From: Bovifimicola ammoniilytica | GTDB taxonomy: Bacteria > Bacillota > Clostridia > Lachnospirales > Lachnospiraceae | Reading direction: 5' to 3' | DNA length: 64,000 bases | NCBI RefSeq assembly: GCF_025567085.1 | Contig: NZ_JAOQJN010000002.1 | Span: forward strand, 248,001-312,000 | Part shown: one piece after another, positions 1 to 8,765 of the stretch | How the letters are laid out: every line of letters starts with the position of its first letter | Position numbering within the stretch: the stretch's first letter is position 1 | Made by a program: the position numbers and the translations under genes | Notes under the pieces: generated by a model | Database searches by the model: none | The model's input: only the letters and a program-made list of their open reading frames with translations | What the model was told of the DNA's origin: nothing

Positions 1-2
1 AT

Positions 3-41
3 ACAAAGGCTAAACAGGTTATCATCGTTAGAAAAAAATAA
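3..41 (+). CDS. C-terminal tail of an upstream gene (partial)
   Basis: One frame is open from the window edge and ends in a TAA stop about 30 bases before the permease start, giving the tail AKQVIIVRKK. ABC amino-acid operons usually have the periplasmic-type binding protein just before the permease, so this may be its end. The fragment is far too short to identify, and another frame stops at about 48. Position is the only real argument. Confidence 0.3.
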   Translation, partial: TKAKQVIIVRKK

Positions 42-70
42 TGATTAGAAAGAAATAGGGTTTGATAAAA

Positions 71-787
71 ATGGCTGAATTCAAAAGAAAATTTACTCAA
101 AATTTTATAGATGACCATAGATACAGATACCTTTTAGATGGTTTAAAGGAAACACTTATTATTGCAGTATGTGCTGTAATTATCGGTATATTGATAGGTT
201 TTATAGTGGCAATCATCCGTTCAACACACGATAAGAACCATTCTAAGAAAAAAGGTTTTTCAAGATTTATAATTGGATTACTTAACTTTATATGCAAGGT
301 TTATCTTACAATAATCAGAGGAACACCTGTTTTAGTACAGTTACTTATTTCCTTCTACTGTATTTTTACAGCACCGGATACGAGCAAGACATTTGTTGCC
401 ATAATGGCATTTGGTATTAACTCAGGTGCATATGTAGCAGAAATCGTACGTTCAGGTATTATGTCAATAGATAATGGTCAGTTTGAAGCAGGAAGAAGCC
501 TTGGTTTTAACTATATCCAGACGATGGTATTCATAGTTCTCCCACAGGCATTTAAGAATGTTTTACCTGCATTATCTAATGAATTTATTGTATTGTTGAA
601 AGAGACTTCAGTAGCAGGATATATCGGAATACAGGATCTGACTAAAGGTGGAGATTTTATCAGAAGCCGTACATTTGAACCTTTATTTCCACTTATTGCA
701 GTAGCGATTATTTATCTTATTATTGTAATGATACTTACAAGTCTTGTATCAAAACTTGAAAGGAGGTTGCGTAATAGTGATCACTAA
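71..787 (+). CDS. Amino-acid ABC transporter permease (HisM/GlnP type)
   Basis: Membrane subunit of a polar amino-acid importer. After a basic N-terminus comes a hydrophobic segment (ETLIIAVCAVIIGILIG), then the IIRGTPVLVQLL motif typical of the family. The EAA-type loop that contacts the ATPase reads EAGRSLGFNYIQTMVFIVLPQAF, followed by two more hydrophobic spans. The length of about 238 residues is normal. ATG at 71 is preferred to TTG at 62 because AGGG at 57-60 is correctly spaced only for the ATG. The 3' end overlaps the ATPase gene by 11 bases, so the two are translationally coupled. Substrate specificity cannot be read from the sequence. Confidence 0.93.
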   Translation: MAEFKRKFTQNFIDDHRYRYLLDGLKETLIIAVCAVIIGILIGFIVAIIRSTHDKNHSKKKGFSRFIIGLLNFICKVYLTIIRGTPVLVQLLISFYCIFTAPDTSKTFVAIMAFGINSGAYVAEIVRSGIMSIDNGQFEAGRSLGFNYIQTMVFIVLPQAFKNVLPALSNEFIVLLKETSVAGYIGIQDLTKGGDFIRSRTFEPLFPLIAVAIIYLIIVMILTSLVSKLERRLRNSDH

Positions 788-1520
788 TGAGAATGTATTA
801 ATAAAAGTAGACAACCTTAAGAAGAGTTTTGGAGAAGTTGAAGTGTTAAAAGGAATTAGCACAGAAATCAAAAAAGGTGATGTAGTTGTAGTAATCGGAC
901 CGTCAGGATCTGGTAAATCTACATTCTTAAGAACACTTAATCTGTTAGAAGAACCTACTGATGGAACAATATGTTTTGAAGGAACGGATATTACAGATCC
1001 AAAGGTTAATATAAACGTTCATAGACAGAAGATGGGAATGGTATTTCAGCAATTTAATCTGTTTCCTCATATGACGATTCTAAAGAATATGACAATAGCA
1101 CCTATGAAACTTTTAAAGAAGTCAAAAGAAGAGTCTGAAGCCAAGGCTATGGAATTATTAAAAAAAGTTGGATTAGATGATAGAGCCAACTCATATCCAT
1201 CACAGCTTTCAGGAGGACAGAAACAGAGAATAGCAATTGTACGTGCTTTATGTATGGAACCTGACGTTATGCTTTTCGATGAACCTACATCAGCACTTGA
1301 TCCTGAAATGGTCGGAGAAGTTCTTCAGGTTATGAAGAATTTAGCAGATGATGGAATGACAATGGTTATTGTAACACATGAGATGGGTTTTGCAAGAGAA
1401 GTAGCCAATCGTGTATTATTTATTGACGAGGGTATCATTATGGAAGAAAATGAGCCTAAGGAATTTTTTGATAATCCAAAGAATCCAAGATTAAAAGAAT
1501 TTTTATCAAAGGTATTATAA
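777..1520 (+). CDS. Amino-acid ABC transporter ATP-binding protein (GlnQ type)
   Basis: Energises the permease encoded just upstream. Canonical motifs appear in order: Walker A GPSGSGKST, Q-loop MVFQQFNLFPHMT, signature LSGGQKQR, Walker B VMLFDEPTSALDPE and H-loop VTHEMGFA. The length of 247 residues is typical for polar amino-acid transporters. The frame is open further upstream, but AGGAGG at 761-766 places the start at GTG 777, inside the end of the permease gene. A palindromic terminator-like sequence follows at 1531. Confidence 0.95.
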   Translation: MITNENVLIKVDNLKKSFGEVEVLKGISTEIKKGDVVVVIGPSGSGKSTFLRTLNLLEEPTDGTICFEGTDITDPKVNINVHRQKMGMVFQQFNLFPHMTILKNMTIAPMKLLKKSKEESEAKAMELLKKVGLDDRANSYPSQLSGGQKQRIAIVRALCMEPDVMLFDEPTSALDPEMVGEVLQVMKNLADDGMTMVIVTHEMGFAREVANRVLFIDEGIIMEENEPKEFFDNPKNPRLKEFLSKVL

Positions 1521-1530
1521 GTGTGAAATT

Positions 1531-1566
1531 ATTAGGTATGTGTAAATTTACGCATACCTAATTTAG
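1531..1566 (+). terminator. Putative terminator after the ABC transporter operon
   Basis: A nearly complete palindrome (ATTAGGTATG ... CATACCTAAT) begins 10 bases after the ATPase stop. The T run after it is short (ATTTAG), so termination efficiency is uncertain. It could also be an operator-like palindrome. Confidence 0.5.
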
Positions 1567-1667
1567 TTGGCGAATATTTATATGAATACAATATAATTAT
1601 ATTTGTAAAACTATTAATAAGACACGTATTTTAGATAATATTTATAGTATGAAGTAAGTGAGAAATT

Positions 1668-2573
1668 ATGAGAGAATTAAATTTTAGAAAGCCAACATTA
1701 GATGATATAGATAATATTAAGCATGCATTGAAATATGTAAAGCATAATGCATGTGATTATACCCCTACTAACATTATTATGTGGGGAGATGAATATAACA
1801 CAGAGATAGCATTTGATGATAGTGACTTGTATATAAAATATAATGTAGATGGAATGACATTTTTTGGAATTCCATTTGTAATGACTGGTATGAAAAAAGG
1901 AATAGAAAATCTAATTAAATATACAGAAGATAATAATATTGAGCTGACTATTGGAGATGTTGAACCTGAAATTTTTGAAATTATAGATAGAATATATCCG
2001 GGACAATTCAAAGTATCTTATCAGAGAGATGGAGCTGACTATGTATACAATATAAAAGATATGGCTGAATTGTCAGGAAAAAAATATCATGGTAAGAAAA
2101 ATCACATTAATAAATTCAAGAAAACCTATATTAACTGGTGTTATGAGAAGATGTCAGATGATAATACTAATGAGTGTATTGATATGGTGAAGGAATGGCG
2201 TGTAAAAAATGTTTGTGTGGATGATGTGGAGAAGGCAGATGAAATCTGTATAATGATTAACAGTATTAAGAATAGAGAAAGGTTAGGTCTTATTGGTGGG
2301 CTTATACGTGCAAATGACAGGGTTGTGGCAGTGACTCTTGGTGGAGCGATAAATGATGAAATGTTTGATATTAATTTTGAAAAAGCATTTTCAGATGTAC
2401 CAGGAGCATATCCGATGATAAATCAACAATTTATTATTAATGAATTAATGAATTATAAATATGTAAATCGTGAAGAGGATATGGGACTTGATGGACTCAG
2501 AAAAGCGAAAGAATCATATCTGCCGGAATTTATGGTTCAAAAAGGTCTGGTGACGTTCAAAGATGCAAAGTAA
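1668..2573 (+). CDS. DUF2156 / phosphatidylglycerol lysyltransferase C-domain-like protein
   Basis: 301-residue soluble protein resembling the stand-alone DUF2156 family, which shares a duplicated GNAT-like fold with the catalytic domain of aminoacyl-phosphatidylglycerol synthases. The strongest recognition feature is LSGKKYHGKKNHINKFKK at about residues 139-156, the conserved G-x-KYH-x-KxNHxNKF block. No membrane segments are present, so it is not a full MprF. The biochemical role of stand-alone members is not settled. It overlaps the following acetyltransferase by 11 bases, implying one transcript and perhaps one process. Confidence 0.75.
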   Translation: MRELNFRKPTLDDIDNIKHALKYVKHNACDYTPTNIIMWGDEYNTEIAFDDSDLYIKYNVDGMTFFGIPFVMTGMKKGIENLIKYTEDNNIELTIGDVEPEIFEIIDRIYPGQFKVSYQRDGADYVYNIKDMAELSGKKYHGKKNHINKFKKTYINWCYEKMSDDNTNECIDMVKEWRVKNVCVDDVEKADEICIMINSIKNRERLGLIGGLIRANDRVVAVTLGGAINDEMFDINFEKAFSDVPGAYPMINQQFIINELMNYKYVNREEDMGLDGLRKAKESYLPEFMVQKGLVTFKDAK

Positions 2574-3414
2574 GAATTTAGGCAATATTAATAAATTAAA
2601 TTTAGATAATAACTTAACTGAAGTTCAAAATTTCAGATTGTCAGGTTTAAATGAAGGAAGTAATCAGGTTGATGAACTTAAGAAGTTATGGATTAATACA
2701 TTTGGAGATACTAAGGAATATGTTAATACATTTTTTGATAAATTCTATAGTCCGGATAATGTAATTGTATATAAAGAAAATGGTAAAATAGTATCATCAC
2801 TTTATATGATAGATTATTGTCTTAAATATAATGATAAATACTATAAAATAATGTATCTGTATGCCCTTGCGACTGATAATGAGTACAGATGCAAGGGGAT
2901 AATGTCAATGCTTATAGATAAAGCTGATAAAATTATGCATAACAAAGGGTATGTAGGAGCTTTTTTGATTCCGGCCGAAGAAAGTCTATATGATTATTAT
3001 GGTCGTTTCGGATTCACGGATATTATTTATAATAAAAAATATACTGAATTAAATAGTGATTATTTGTATAATTATTCTTATGTTGAATGTTATGATAATG
3101 ACAAAGTGTATGAAATTGATAACAGTTACAGATATTTAGAAAATACAAGAATAGTTTTATCGGCAGAGCAGAATGAATTTATGTGTAAAACTTTCATAGA
3201 TGAGGGTGGAAAGATATATATAAATTCTGATAAAGATAAATATATTATGGCTAATACATATGAATGTGATGAAAAACTTGTGATTTATTCCACTAATGAT
3301 TATTCTTTATATGATAAGACATATGTAAAAGCAGGTTTGTTTAAGAAAAATGTAGAAGTATTTACTGGTAAATTTGATGTAAGTAAGTTAAATCTTGATA
3401 AGATTTTAGAATGA
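2563..3414 (+). CDS. GNAT-family N-acetyltransferase
   Basis: 283 residues with an N-terminal acetyl-CoA-binding GNAT domain at about 30-170. Strand 4 is followed by the A-motif-like stretch ALATDNEYRCKGIMSMLIDKA, a variant of the R/Q-x-x-G-x-G/A loop, and later YYGRFGF, typical of the C-terminal GNAT strands. A further domain of about 100 residues follows, as in Eis-like enzymes. The substrate is unknown. The ATG lies inside the end of the DUF2156 gene, so the two are probably translated in a coupled way. Confidence 0.75.
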   Translation: MQSKNLGNINKLNLDNNLTEVQNFRLSGLNEGSNQVDELKKLWINTFGDTKEYVNTFFDKFYSPDNVIVYKENGKIVSSLYMIDYCLKYNDKYYKIMYLYALATDNEYRCKGIMSMLIDKADKIMHNKGYVGAFLIPAEESLYDYYGRFGFTDIIYNKKYTELNSDYLYNYSYVECYDNDKVYEIDNSYRYLENTRIVLSAEQNEFMCKTFIDEGGKIYINSDKDKYIMANTYECDEKLVIYSTNDYSLYDKTYVKAGLFKKNVEVFTGKFDVSKLNLDKILE

Positions 3415-3554
3415 TTTGTAGAAGTGAAGAAAATGAGCATATAAAGAAATAGATTATTATATGAGAAATTATGTTCCTTTTGATGTCGAGATGTTCTTAA
3501 GAAAATGATATTAAAGGGAATTATAAGACAGGTTTAATCGAGGTTTAATCAATA

Positions 3555-3583
3555 TTGACATATTTTAGTATATATTATATTAT
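3555..3583 (+). promoter_or_regulatory. Sigma-A-type promoter of trpS
   Basis: TTGACA at 3555-3560, a 17-base spacer, and TATTAT at 3578-3583. It lies in the 230-base gap before trpS. There is no T-box specifier/antiterminator arrangement between it and the gene. Confidence 0.75.
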
Positions 3584-3644
3584 TAATTACATATGAAAAT
3601 ATTGAAAATTATATAAAATGTATAGTTGTGGAATGGAGATTAAT

Positions 3645-4736
3645 ATGAGTAAAATTATTCTGACAGGAGACAGACCAACAGGAAAATTACATGTGGGTCA
3701 TTATGTCGGTTCATTAAAGAGAAGAGTTGAATTACAGAATTCAGGAAATTATGATGAAGTATTTATTATGATAGCAGATGCACAGGCACTTACTGATAAT
3801 GCGGACAACCCAGAGAAAGTAAGACAAAATATTATAGAGGTTGCACTAGATTATCTTGCATGTGGACTTGATCCAGAGAAATCCACTTTATTTATACAGT
3901 CACAGGTTCCTGAACTTACAGAGTTATCATTTTATTATATGAACCTTGTTACAGTATCAAGATTACAACGTAATCCTACTGTAAAATCAGAGATTCAGAT
4001 GAGAAATTTTGAAGCAAGTATACCAGTGGGTTTCTTTACATATCCGATAAGCCAGGCAGCAGATATCACAGCATTTAAGGCTACAACGGTACCAGTTGGT
4101 GAGGATCAGCTTCCTATGCTTGAACAGACCAAGGAAATTGTACGTAAATTCAATTCGGTATATGGCGAAACACTTGTTGAACCTGAAATCTTATTACCTG
4201 ATAACAAAGCATGCTTAAGACTTCCAGGTATAGACGGTAAATCCAAGATGAGTAAATCGTTAGGAAATTGTATATACCTTTCAGAAGATCCTGCTGAAAT
4301 CAAGAAGAAAGTAATGAGTATGTATACAGATCCTGACCATATAAGAATAGAAGATCCTGGCAAAATAGAGGGAAATACAGTATTTACTTACTTAGATGCA
4401 TTTAGTAAGAAAGAACATTTTGAAGAATTTTTACCGGATTATTCATGCCTTGACGAACTTAAGGAACATTATAAACGTGGTGGATTAGGTGATGTTAAAG
4501 TTAAAAAATTCCTCAATAATGTTATCCAGACAGAATTAGAGCCAATTAGAAAGAGGAGAGAAGAATATCAAAAAGACATTGCATATGTATATGATGTTCT
4601 TAAAAAAGGCAGTGAGAAAGCAGAGCAGGTGGCTGCTAACACATTAACAGATGTTAAGAATTCAATGAAGATTAATTATTTTGAAGACAGCGAACTTATA
4701 GCAGAACAGATTAAGAAATATGGTGAACAAAAATAA
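3645..4736 (+). CDS. trpS: Tryptophan--tRNA ligase
   Basis: Class I aminoacyl-tRNA synthetase charging tRNA-Trp. The HIGH signature appears as GKLHVGHY near residue 13 and KMSKS as KSKMSKSLGN in the second half. The Rossmann core and the C-terminal helical anticodon-recognition region are intact (363 residues). The frame is open to an ATG at 3618, but GGAG at 3635-3638 fits ATG 3645, which begins MSKIILTGDRPTGKLH as in other TrpS proteins. It is monocistronic, with its own promoter and a downstream terminator. Confidence 0.96.
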   Translation: MSKIILTGDRPTGKLHVGHYVGSLKRRVELQNSGNYDEVFIMIADAQALTDNADNPEKVRQNIIEVALDYLACGLDPEKSTLFIQSQVPELTELSFYYMNLVTVSRLQRNPTVKSEIQMRNFEASIPVGFFTYPISQAADITAFKATTVPVGEDQLPMLEQTKEIVRKFNSVYGETLVEPEILLPDNKACLRLPGIDGKSKMSKSLGNCIYLSEDPAEIKKKVMSMYTDPDHIRIEDPGKIEGNTVFTYLDAFSKKEHFEEFLPDYSCLDELKEHYKRGGLGDVKVKKFLNNVIQTELEPIRKRREEYQKDIAYVYDVLKKGSEKAEQVAANTLTDVKNSMKINYFEDSELIAEQIKKYGEQK

Positions 4737-4894
4737 AAAAAATATTAAAAAATATATATGAATTTATGAAAATGGTTACAAAAAATTTAGTTTTAGAACA
4801 CCAAAAAGACACAATTTATTTCTATAATTAAATCATCAAAGCGAAAGCATTGATATTAGCAAATATTTTTCTTTTCATATTTCTTTCCTCAAAG

Positions 4895-4922
4895 AGAGCA
4901 ACTGTGGTAGTTGCTCTTTTTA
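4895..4922 (+). terminator. Rho-independent terminator after trpS
   Basis: Perfect 8-bp stem AGAGCAAC/GTTGCTCT with a 7-base loop, followed by TTTTTA. A smaller hairpin with a GAAA tetraloop (4835-4854, ATCAA-x-GC/GC-x-TTGAT) precedes it in the 3' untranslated region. Confidence 0.85.
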
Positions 4923-4998
4923 TTTTGTATGTAAGGATATAGAATAAAATATGAAAATACTTATATAATATTATAAATGACTATAATAAGGTGTTTAT

Positions 4999-6201
4999 GT
5001 GAAAAGTGTCATTAAGAGAAAATTCAGTATTTTTATTTTATTAGTAAATTTTATGGTATTTTTTGCTGATTCATCATATTTACATATAAATATATTGAAT
5101 ATATGCGTAAATACATATGCGGCAGAGGAAATACGTGCAAATGATTTATATGCAAAATCAGCAATATTAATAGATGCGGATAGTAAAAGAGTTCTGTATG
5201 AGAAGAATGGATATGAGAAAATGGCTATGGCGAGTACTACTAAGATAATGACATGCCTTATTGCATTAGAGAATTCTAAGGAAGAAGATATAGTTGAATT
5301 TTCGACAAAAGCCTGTTCCATGCCAAAAGTTAAATTAGGTGCGGTTAATGGAAGAAAGTTTAGAATGCACGATATGCTGTATTCGTTGATGCTTGAATCA
5401 CATAATGATACAGCAGTAGCCATAGCGGAGGCGGTGGCTGGAAGTACAGAGAATTTTGCGGTGCTTATGAATAAGAGAGCAAGAGAAATAGGTGCAGTAA
5501 ATACTAACTTTGTTACACCTAATGGATTAGATGATGAACTACATTATACGACTGCATATGATATGGCAATAATTGCCGCAGAGGCAATTAAGAATGAAAA
5601 ATTTCTAGAGATTGTGAATACATGCTCACATTCATTTAGTGATATTGAAGGCAAATGTAGTTATTCAGTATATAATAAAGATGCGTTTTTAGAAATGATA
5701 GAAGGTGCAATAGGTATAAAAACTGGTTTTACAGGCAATGCAGGATATTGCTTCGTTGGTGCTGTAAGAAGAAATAATAAAACCTTTATTTCAGTAGTGC
5801 TTGCAAGTGGTTGGCCTCCTAGTAAGACATATAAATGGAAAGATACAGTTAAACTTATGAATTATGGGTTTGATAATTATGAGTACCGGGTATTATTCAG
5901 TGGAATTGATCTGTATAAGAATATTTTAGTAGAAAATGGCATAGAGGATAATGTAAATACATATATCTCAGGAGAATGTCAGGCATTGGTGTCTGATAAA
6001 GATGTCATAGAATATGTATATGATGATATTAGTGAAAAGAAGATTTGTGCACCGGTCAGAGAGGGGCAAATTTTAGGATATATGCGAATTATGATTAATA
6101 AAAAGGAATTTGCAAAATATAAAATATGTGCAAGTAAAAATGTAAAAAAAATTGACATAAGATATAGTTTTATGGTAGTCTTTAAAAGGTTATTGTTTTA
6201 G
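4999..6201 (+). CDS. D-alanyl-D-alanine carboxypeptidase (PBP5/DacF type)
   Basis: Penicillin-binding protein that trims the terminal D-alanine from peptidoglycan stem peptides outside the membrane. A hydrophobic N-terminal signal/anchor at about residues 9-24 is followed by the three active-site motifs: S79-T-T-K82, SHN in LESHNDTAVA, and KTG in IKTGFTGNAGYC. The C-terminal part resembles the beta-rich PBP5 C-domain and ends in a basic-hydrophobic stretch. The GTG start is supported by AAGGTG at 4988-4993. It is transcribed alone, between two terminators. Confidence 0.9.
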   Translation: MKSVIKRKFSIFILLVNFMVFFADSSYLHINILNICVNTYAAEEIRANDLYAKSAILIDADSKRVLYEKNGYEKMAMASTTKIMTCLIALENSKEEDIVEFSTKACSMPKVKLGAVNGRKFRMHDMLYSLMLESHNDTAVAIAEAVAGSTENFAVLMNKRAREIGAVNTNFVTPNGLDDELHYTTAYDMAIIAAEAIKNEKFLEIVNTCSHSFSDIEGKCSYSVYNKDAFLEMIEGAIGIKTGFTGNAGYCFVGAVRRNNKTFISVVLASGWPPSKTYKWKDTVKLMNYGFDNYEYRVLFSGIDLYKNILVENGIEDNVNTYISGECQALVSDKDVIEYVYDDISEKKICAPVREGQILGYMRIMINKKEFAKYKICASKNVKKIDIRYSFMVVFKRLLF

Positions 6202-6275
6202 ATTTAATTGAAATATCGAATATTCTTTTATAAAGTGTGCCGTAAATGGACATTACATAAGTTTAAATTTAATTA

Positions 6276-6315
6276 GCATATTCTAGCAGCCGGATAAAAG
6301 CTGATTATGATATGC
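6276..6315 (+). other. Candidate structured RNA segment before a terminator
   Basis: GCATAT (6276-6281) pairs with ATATGC (6310-6315) and encloses the hairpin CAGC-CGGATAAAA-GCTG (6287-6303). The strong hairpin-T-run terminator at 6321 follows immediately. I do not recognise a known riboswitch class. It may only be 3' UTR structure of the carboxypeptidase transcript. Confidence 0.3.
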
Positions 6316-6320
6316 AGGTC

Positions 6321-6354
6321 AAAGATGACATTAGTTAAAAATGTCATCTTTTTT
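6321..6354 (+). terminator. Rho-independent terminator
   Basis: Perfect 10-bp stem AAAGATGACA/TGTCATCTTT, loop of 11 bases, followed by TTT. It ends transcription from the carboxypeptidase gene and separates it from the decarboxylase cluster. Confidence 0.85.
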
Positions 6355-6375
6355 GTCGATTAAGATGAAAATCGC

Positions 6376-6404
6376 TTGCATTTTTCGGGTATGAAGTATA
6401 CAAT
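6376..6404 (+). promoter_or_regulatory. Putative promoter of the decarboxylase cluster
   Basis: TTGCAT at 6376-6381, 17-base spacer, TACAAT at 6399-6404. A TATAAT directly downstream (6405-6410) is an alternative -10 but lacks a well-placed -35. The same TTGCAT type of -35 occurs before rimP at 45420. Confidence 0.5.
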
Positions 6405-6457
6405 TATAATCGGCAGAGGTTTGGGAATTTGCCTGAATTAGATAACTGCTATAAAAT

Positions 6458-6489
6458 GTGTAAAACAGGCATATTTGCAGGCTTTACAC
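6458..6489 (+). other. Leader hairpin upstream of the carboxyltransferase gene
   Basis: GTGTAAA (6458-6464) pairs with TTTACAC (6483-6489) around a smaller GCA/TGC stem. It sits 28 bases before the first start codon and is not followed by a T run, so it is a leader structure rather than a terminator. Function unknown. Confidence 0.35.
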
Positions 6490-6517
6490 TTAATATATAA
6501 CAATGGAGGTTTAAAAG

Positions 6518-7927
6518 ATGAGTACTACATCAAATGTATCAGCAAGTAAGAGAATAGAAGCTTTACTTGATGATAATAGTTTCGTTGAAATCGGGAGTCT
6601 TGTTAAGGCAAGAACAACTGATTTTAATATGACAGAAAAAGAAACTCCTGCAGACGGTGTTGTTACTGGCTATGGTGTAATTGATGACAAATTAGTGTAT
6701 GTCTACAGTCAGGACGCTTCTGTTTTAGGTGGTTCAATCGGGGAAATGCATGCTAAGAAAATTGTTAAATTGTATGATATGGCAATGAAAATGGGTGCGC
6801 CTGTAATTGGTCTCATAGATTGTGCAGGTTTAAGACTTCAGGAAGCAACAGATGCACTTAATGCATTTGGTAAAATCTATATGAAACAGGCATTGGCATC
6901 AGGTGTTATACCACAGATAAGTGCAATATTTGGTAATTGCGGTGGTGGACTTGCTATTGCAGCAGGAATGTCAGACTTTACACTTATGTCAGACAATGCA
7001 CATTTATTTGTTAACTCTCCTAATGCATTAGATGGAAATTATACAGAGAAATGTGATACATCTTCAGCTAAGTTCCAGAGTGAAGAAACATCAAATGTTG
7101 ACTTTACGGGTGATGAAGCAGAAGTAATCAATAAAATACGTGAGCTTGTAGCAATGCTCCCTGCTAATAATGAAGATGATATGTCATTTGAAGAATGTAC
7201 AGATGATTTAAACAGAGTATGTTCAGGTATCGAGGGATACGTTGATGATATGCAGACATTATTAGAAATGGTTTCTGATAATGGAGTATTATTTGAGACA
7301 AAGAAAGATTTTGCAACAGATGTGGTTACAGGTCTTATAAGATTAGGTGGCAACACAGTTGGTGCAGTTGCTAATAATTCAGATTTAATTTCTGTAAAAG
7401 GTGCAGAGAAAATTGAAGAATTCATTAACTTCTGTGATGCATTCAGTATTCCGGTTGTATCATTTACTAATGTTACAGGTTTTGAGACAACTGTATGCCA
7501 GGAGAAGAAAATGGCTAAGGCAGCAGCAAAACTTACATATGCTTTTGCTAATGCAACAGTTCCAAAGATTAATGTAGTTGTAAAGAATGCATTTGGTAGT
7601 GCATATGTAATGATGAACAGTAAATCTATTGGTGCAGATATTGTTTATGCATGGCCTGAAACAAAAATCGGTATGATGAATTCTGAATCTGCTGCAAAGA
7701 TTATGTATGCAGATGAGATAAGTAAAGCAGACAGTGCTAATGAATTAATTGCTAAGAAGGCAGCAGAATATGATGAACTTCAGTTAAGTGTTAATTCAGC
7801 AGCATCAAGAGGATATGTAGATTCAATTATCAATCCTGAAGATACAAGAAAATATCTTATCGGTGCAATTGAGATGCTGTTCACAAAGAGAGAGGATCGT
7901 CCGGGCAAAAAACATGGAACGGTCTAG
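6518..7927 (+). CDS. Acyl-CoA-type carboxyltransferase subunit (MmdA/PCC-beta-like)
   Basis: 469-residue carboxyltransferase of the crotonase-fold family that includes propionyl-CoA carboxylase beta and methylmalonyl-CoA decarboxylase alpha. The N-half oxyanion-hole region reads FGNCGGGLAIAAGMSDF and the C-half glycine-rich site KNAFGSAYVMMNSKSIGADIVYAWP. It is about 40 residues shorter than typical MmdA, and its middle linker (about 190-215) is acidic. It would move CO2 between an acyl-CoA and the biotin carrier encoded two genes downstream. The neighbours OadG-like, biotin carrier, OadB and OadA point to a membrane decarboxylase or transcarboxylase complex. The exact acyl-CoA is inference. 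Confidence 0.85.
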   Translation: MSTTSNVSASKRIEALLDDNSFVEIGSLVKARTTDFNMTEKETPADGVVTGYGVIDDKLVYVYSQDASVLGGSIGEMHAKKIVKLYDMAMKMGAPVIGLIDCAGLRLQEATDALNAFGKIYMKQALASGVIPQISAIFGNCGGGLAIAAGMSDFTLMSDNAHLFVNSPNALDGNYTEKCDTSSAKFQSEETSNVDFTGDEAEVINKIRELVAMLPANNEDDMSFEECTDDLNRVCSGIEGYVDDMQTLLEMVSDNGVLFETKKDFATDVVTGLIRLGGNTVGAVANNSDLISVKGAEKIEEFINFCDAFSIPVVSFTNVTGFETTVCQEKKMAKAAAKLTYAFANATVPKINVVVKNAFGSAYVMMNSKSIGADIVYAWPETKIGMMNSESAAKIMYADEISKADSANELIAKKAAEYDELQLSVNSAASRGYVDSIINPEDTRKYLIGAIEMLFTKREDRPGKKHGTV

Positions 7928-7942
7928 TGAGAGGTGAAGAAC

Positions 7943-8731
7943 ATGAAAAAGATTAAAAAAATATTGGTATTTATGTGTGTTCTTACTTGTGTTTTTGCTT
8001 TGACAGCATGTGGAAATAGTAAAGCTAAAAAAGCTTCTTTCGATTATACTGAAAGTGATTTAGTTAGTGCAGTAACAACTAATACAGAAACAGTAGCTGA
8101 ATGGGAAGATAAGACAATTGATGATGCGATGGAACAGTATGATGATAGTGATGAATCTGAAGCAGCATTAAAGAAAGGTCTTGAGCAGTTCAAAGCAGCT
8201 AGAAAAGAAGCTGGTGAATTCGTAGGATTCTATCTTGATAAAGATGAAAATCCTAAATACACATTAACAGAAGATACTGATTCAGTAACTATAAAGTTAA
8301 AAGCACAATTTAAGAAAAGAGATGTAAATATTACTTATACATTTGGTATGATTGATAAGAATTTAAGTATTACATCTATGACATATGAACCAAAGTATAC
8401 AATTGGCGAGACAATGAAGAAAGCTGCTCTTAATACTGTAATGGGTATGGGAACAGTAATTATTGTATTAGTATTCTTAAGTTTATTAATTGGCTTATTC
8501 AAATATGTCGGAAAAGCTGAAAAAGCAATTGCTAACAAGAAGAATAGCAAGAAAGATACAGCAGTTGATAATACTGTTGAACAGATTACAACTAAGGAAG
8601 AAATTGAAACAACAAATGATGAAGAATTAGTAGCTGTTATAACTGCTGCAATTGCTGCATCTAGTCAGACATCAGGTGATGGATTCGTTGTTCGTTCAAT
8701 CAAGAGAGTTCAGAACAGAAACTGGAAATAA
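7943..8731 (+). CDS. OadG-like subunit with N-terminal lipoprotein domain
   Basis: The protein begins with a lipoprotein signal (basic start, hydrophobic core, lipobox LTAC with Cys23). About 120 acidic residues that would lie outside the membrane follow. Then comes a transmembrane span (MGTVIIVLVFLSLLIGLFKYV) and an OadG-type tail ending in DEELVAVITAAIAAS and SIKRVQNRNWK. The TM-plus-tail part matches sodium-pump decarboxylase gamma subunits, which anchor the beta subunit and the peripheral enzyme. Ordinary OadG proteins are about 80-100 residues, so the exported front domain is an addition. ATG 7943 is chosen over GTG 7934 because of AGGTG just upstream. Confidence 0.7.
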   Translation: MKKIKKILVFMCVLTCVFALTACGNSKAKKASFDYTESDLVSAVTTNTETVAEWEDKTIDDAMEQYDDSDESEAALKKGLEQFKAARKEAGEFVGFYLDKDENPKYTLTEDTDSVTIKLKAQFKKRDVNITYTFGMIDKNLSITSMTYEPKYTIGETMKKAALNTVMGMGTVIIVLVFLSLLIGLFKYVGKAEKAIANKKNSKKDTAVDNTVEQITTKEEIETTNDEELVAVITAAIAASSQTSGDGFVVRSIKRVQNRNWK

Positions 8732-8765
8732 ATCAAAAATATAATAAATAGAAAGGACATTCAAA

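Noticed and set aside
3415..3617. T-box or Trp-responsive leader upstream of trpS
   Set aside because: No specifier loop, no conserved T-box sequence and no terminator between the promoter and the start; only a sigma-A promoter is visible.
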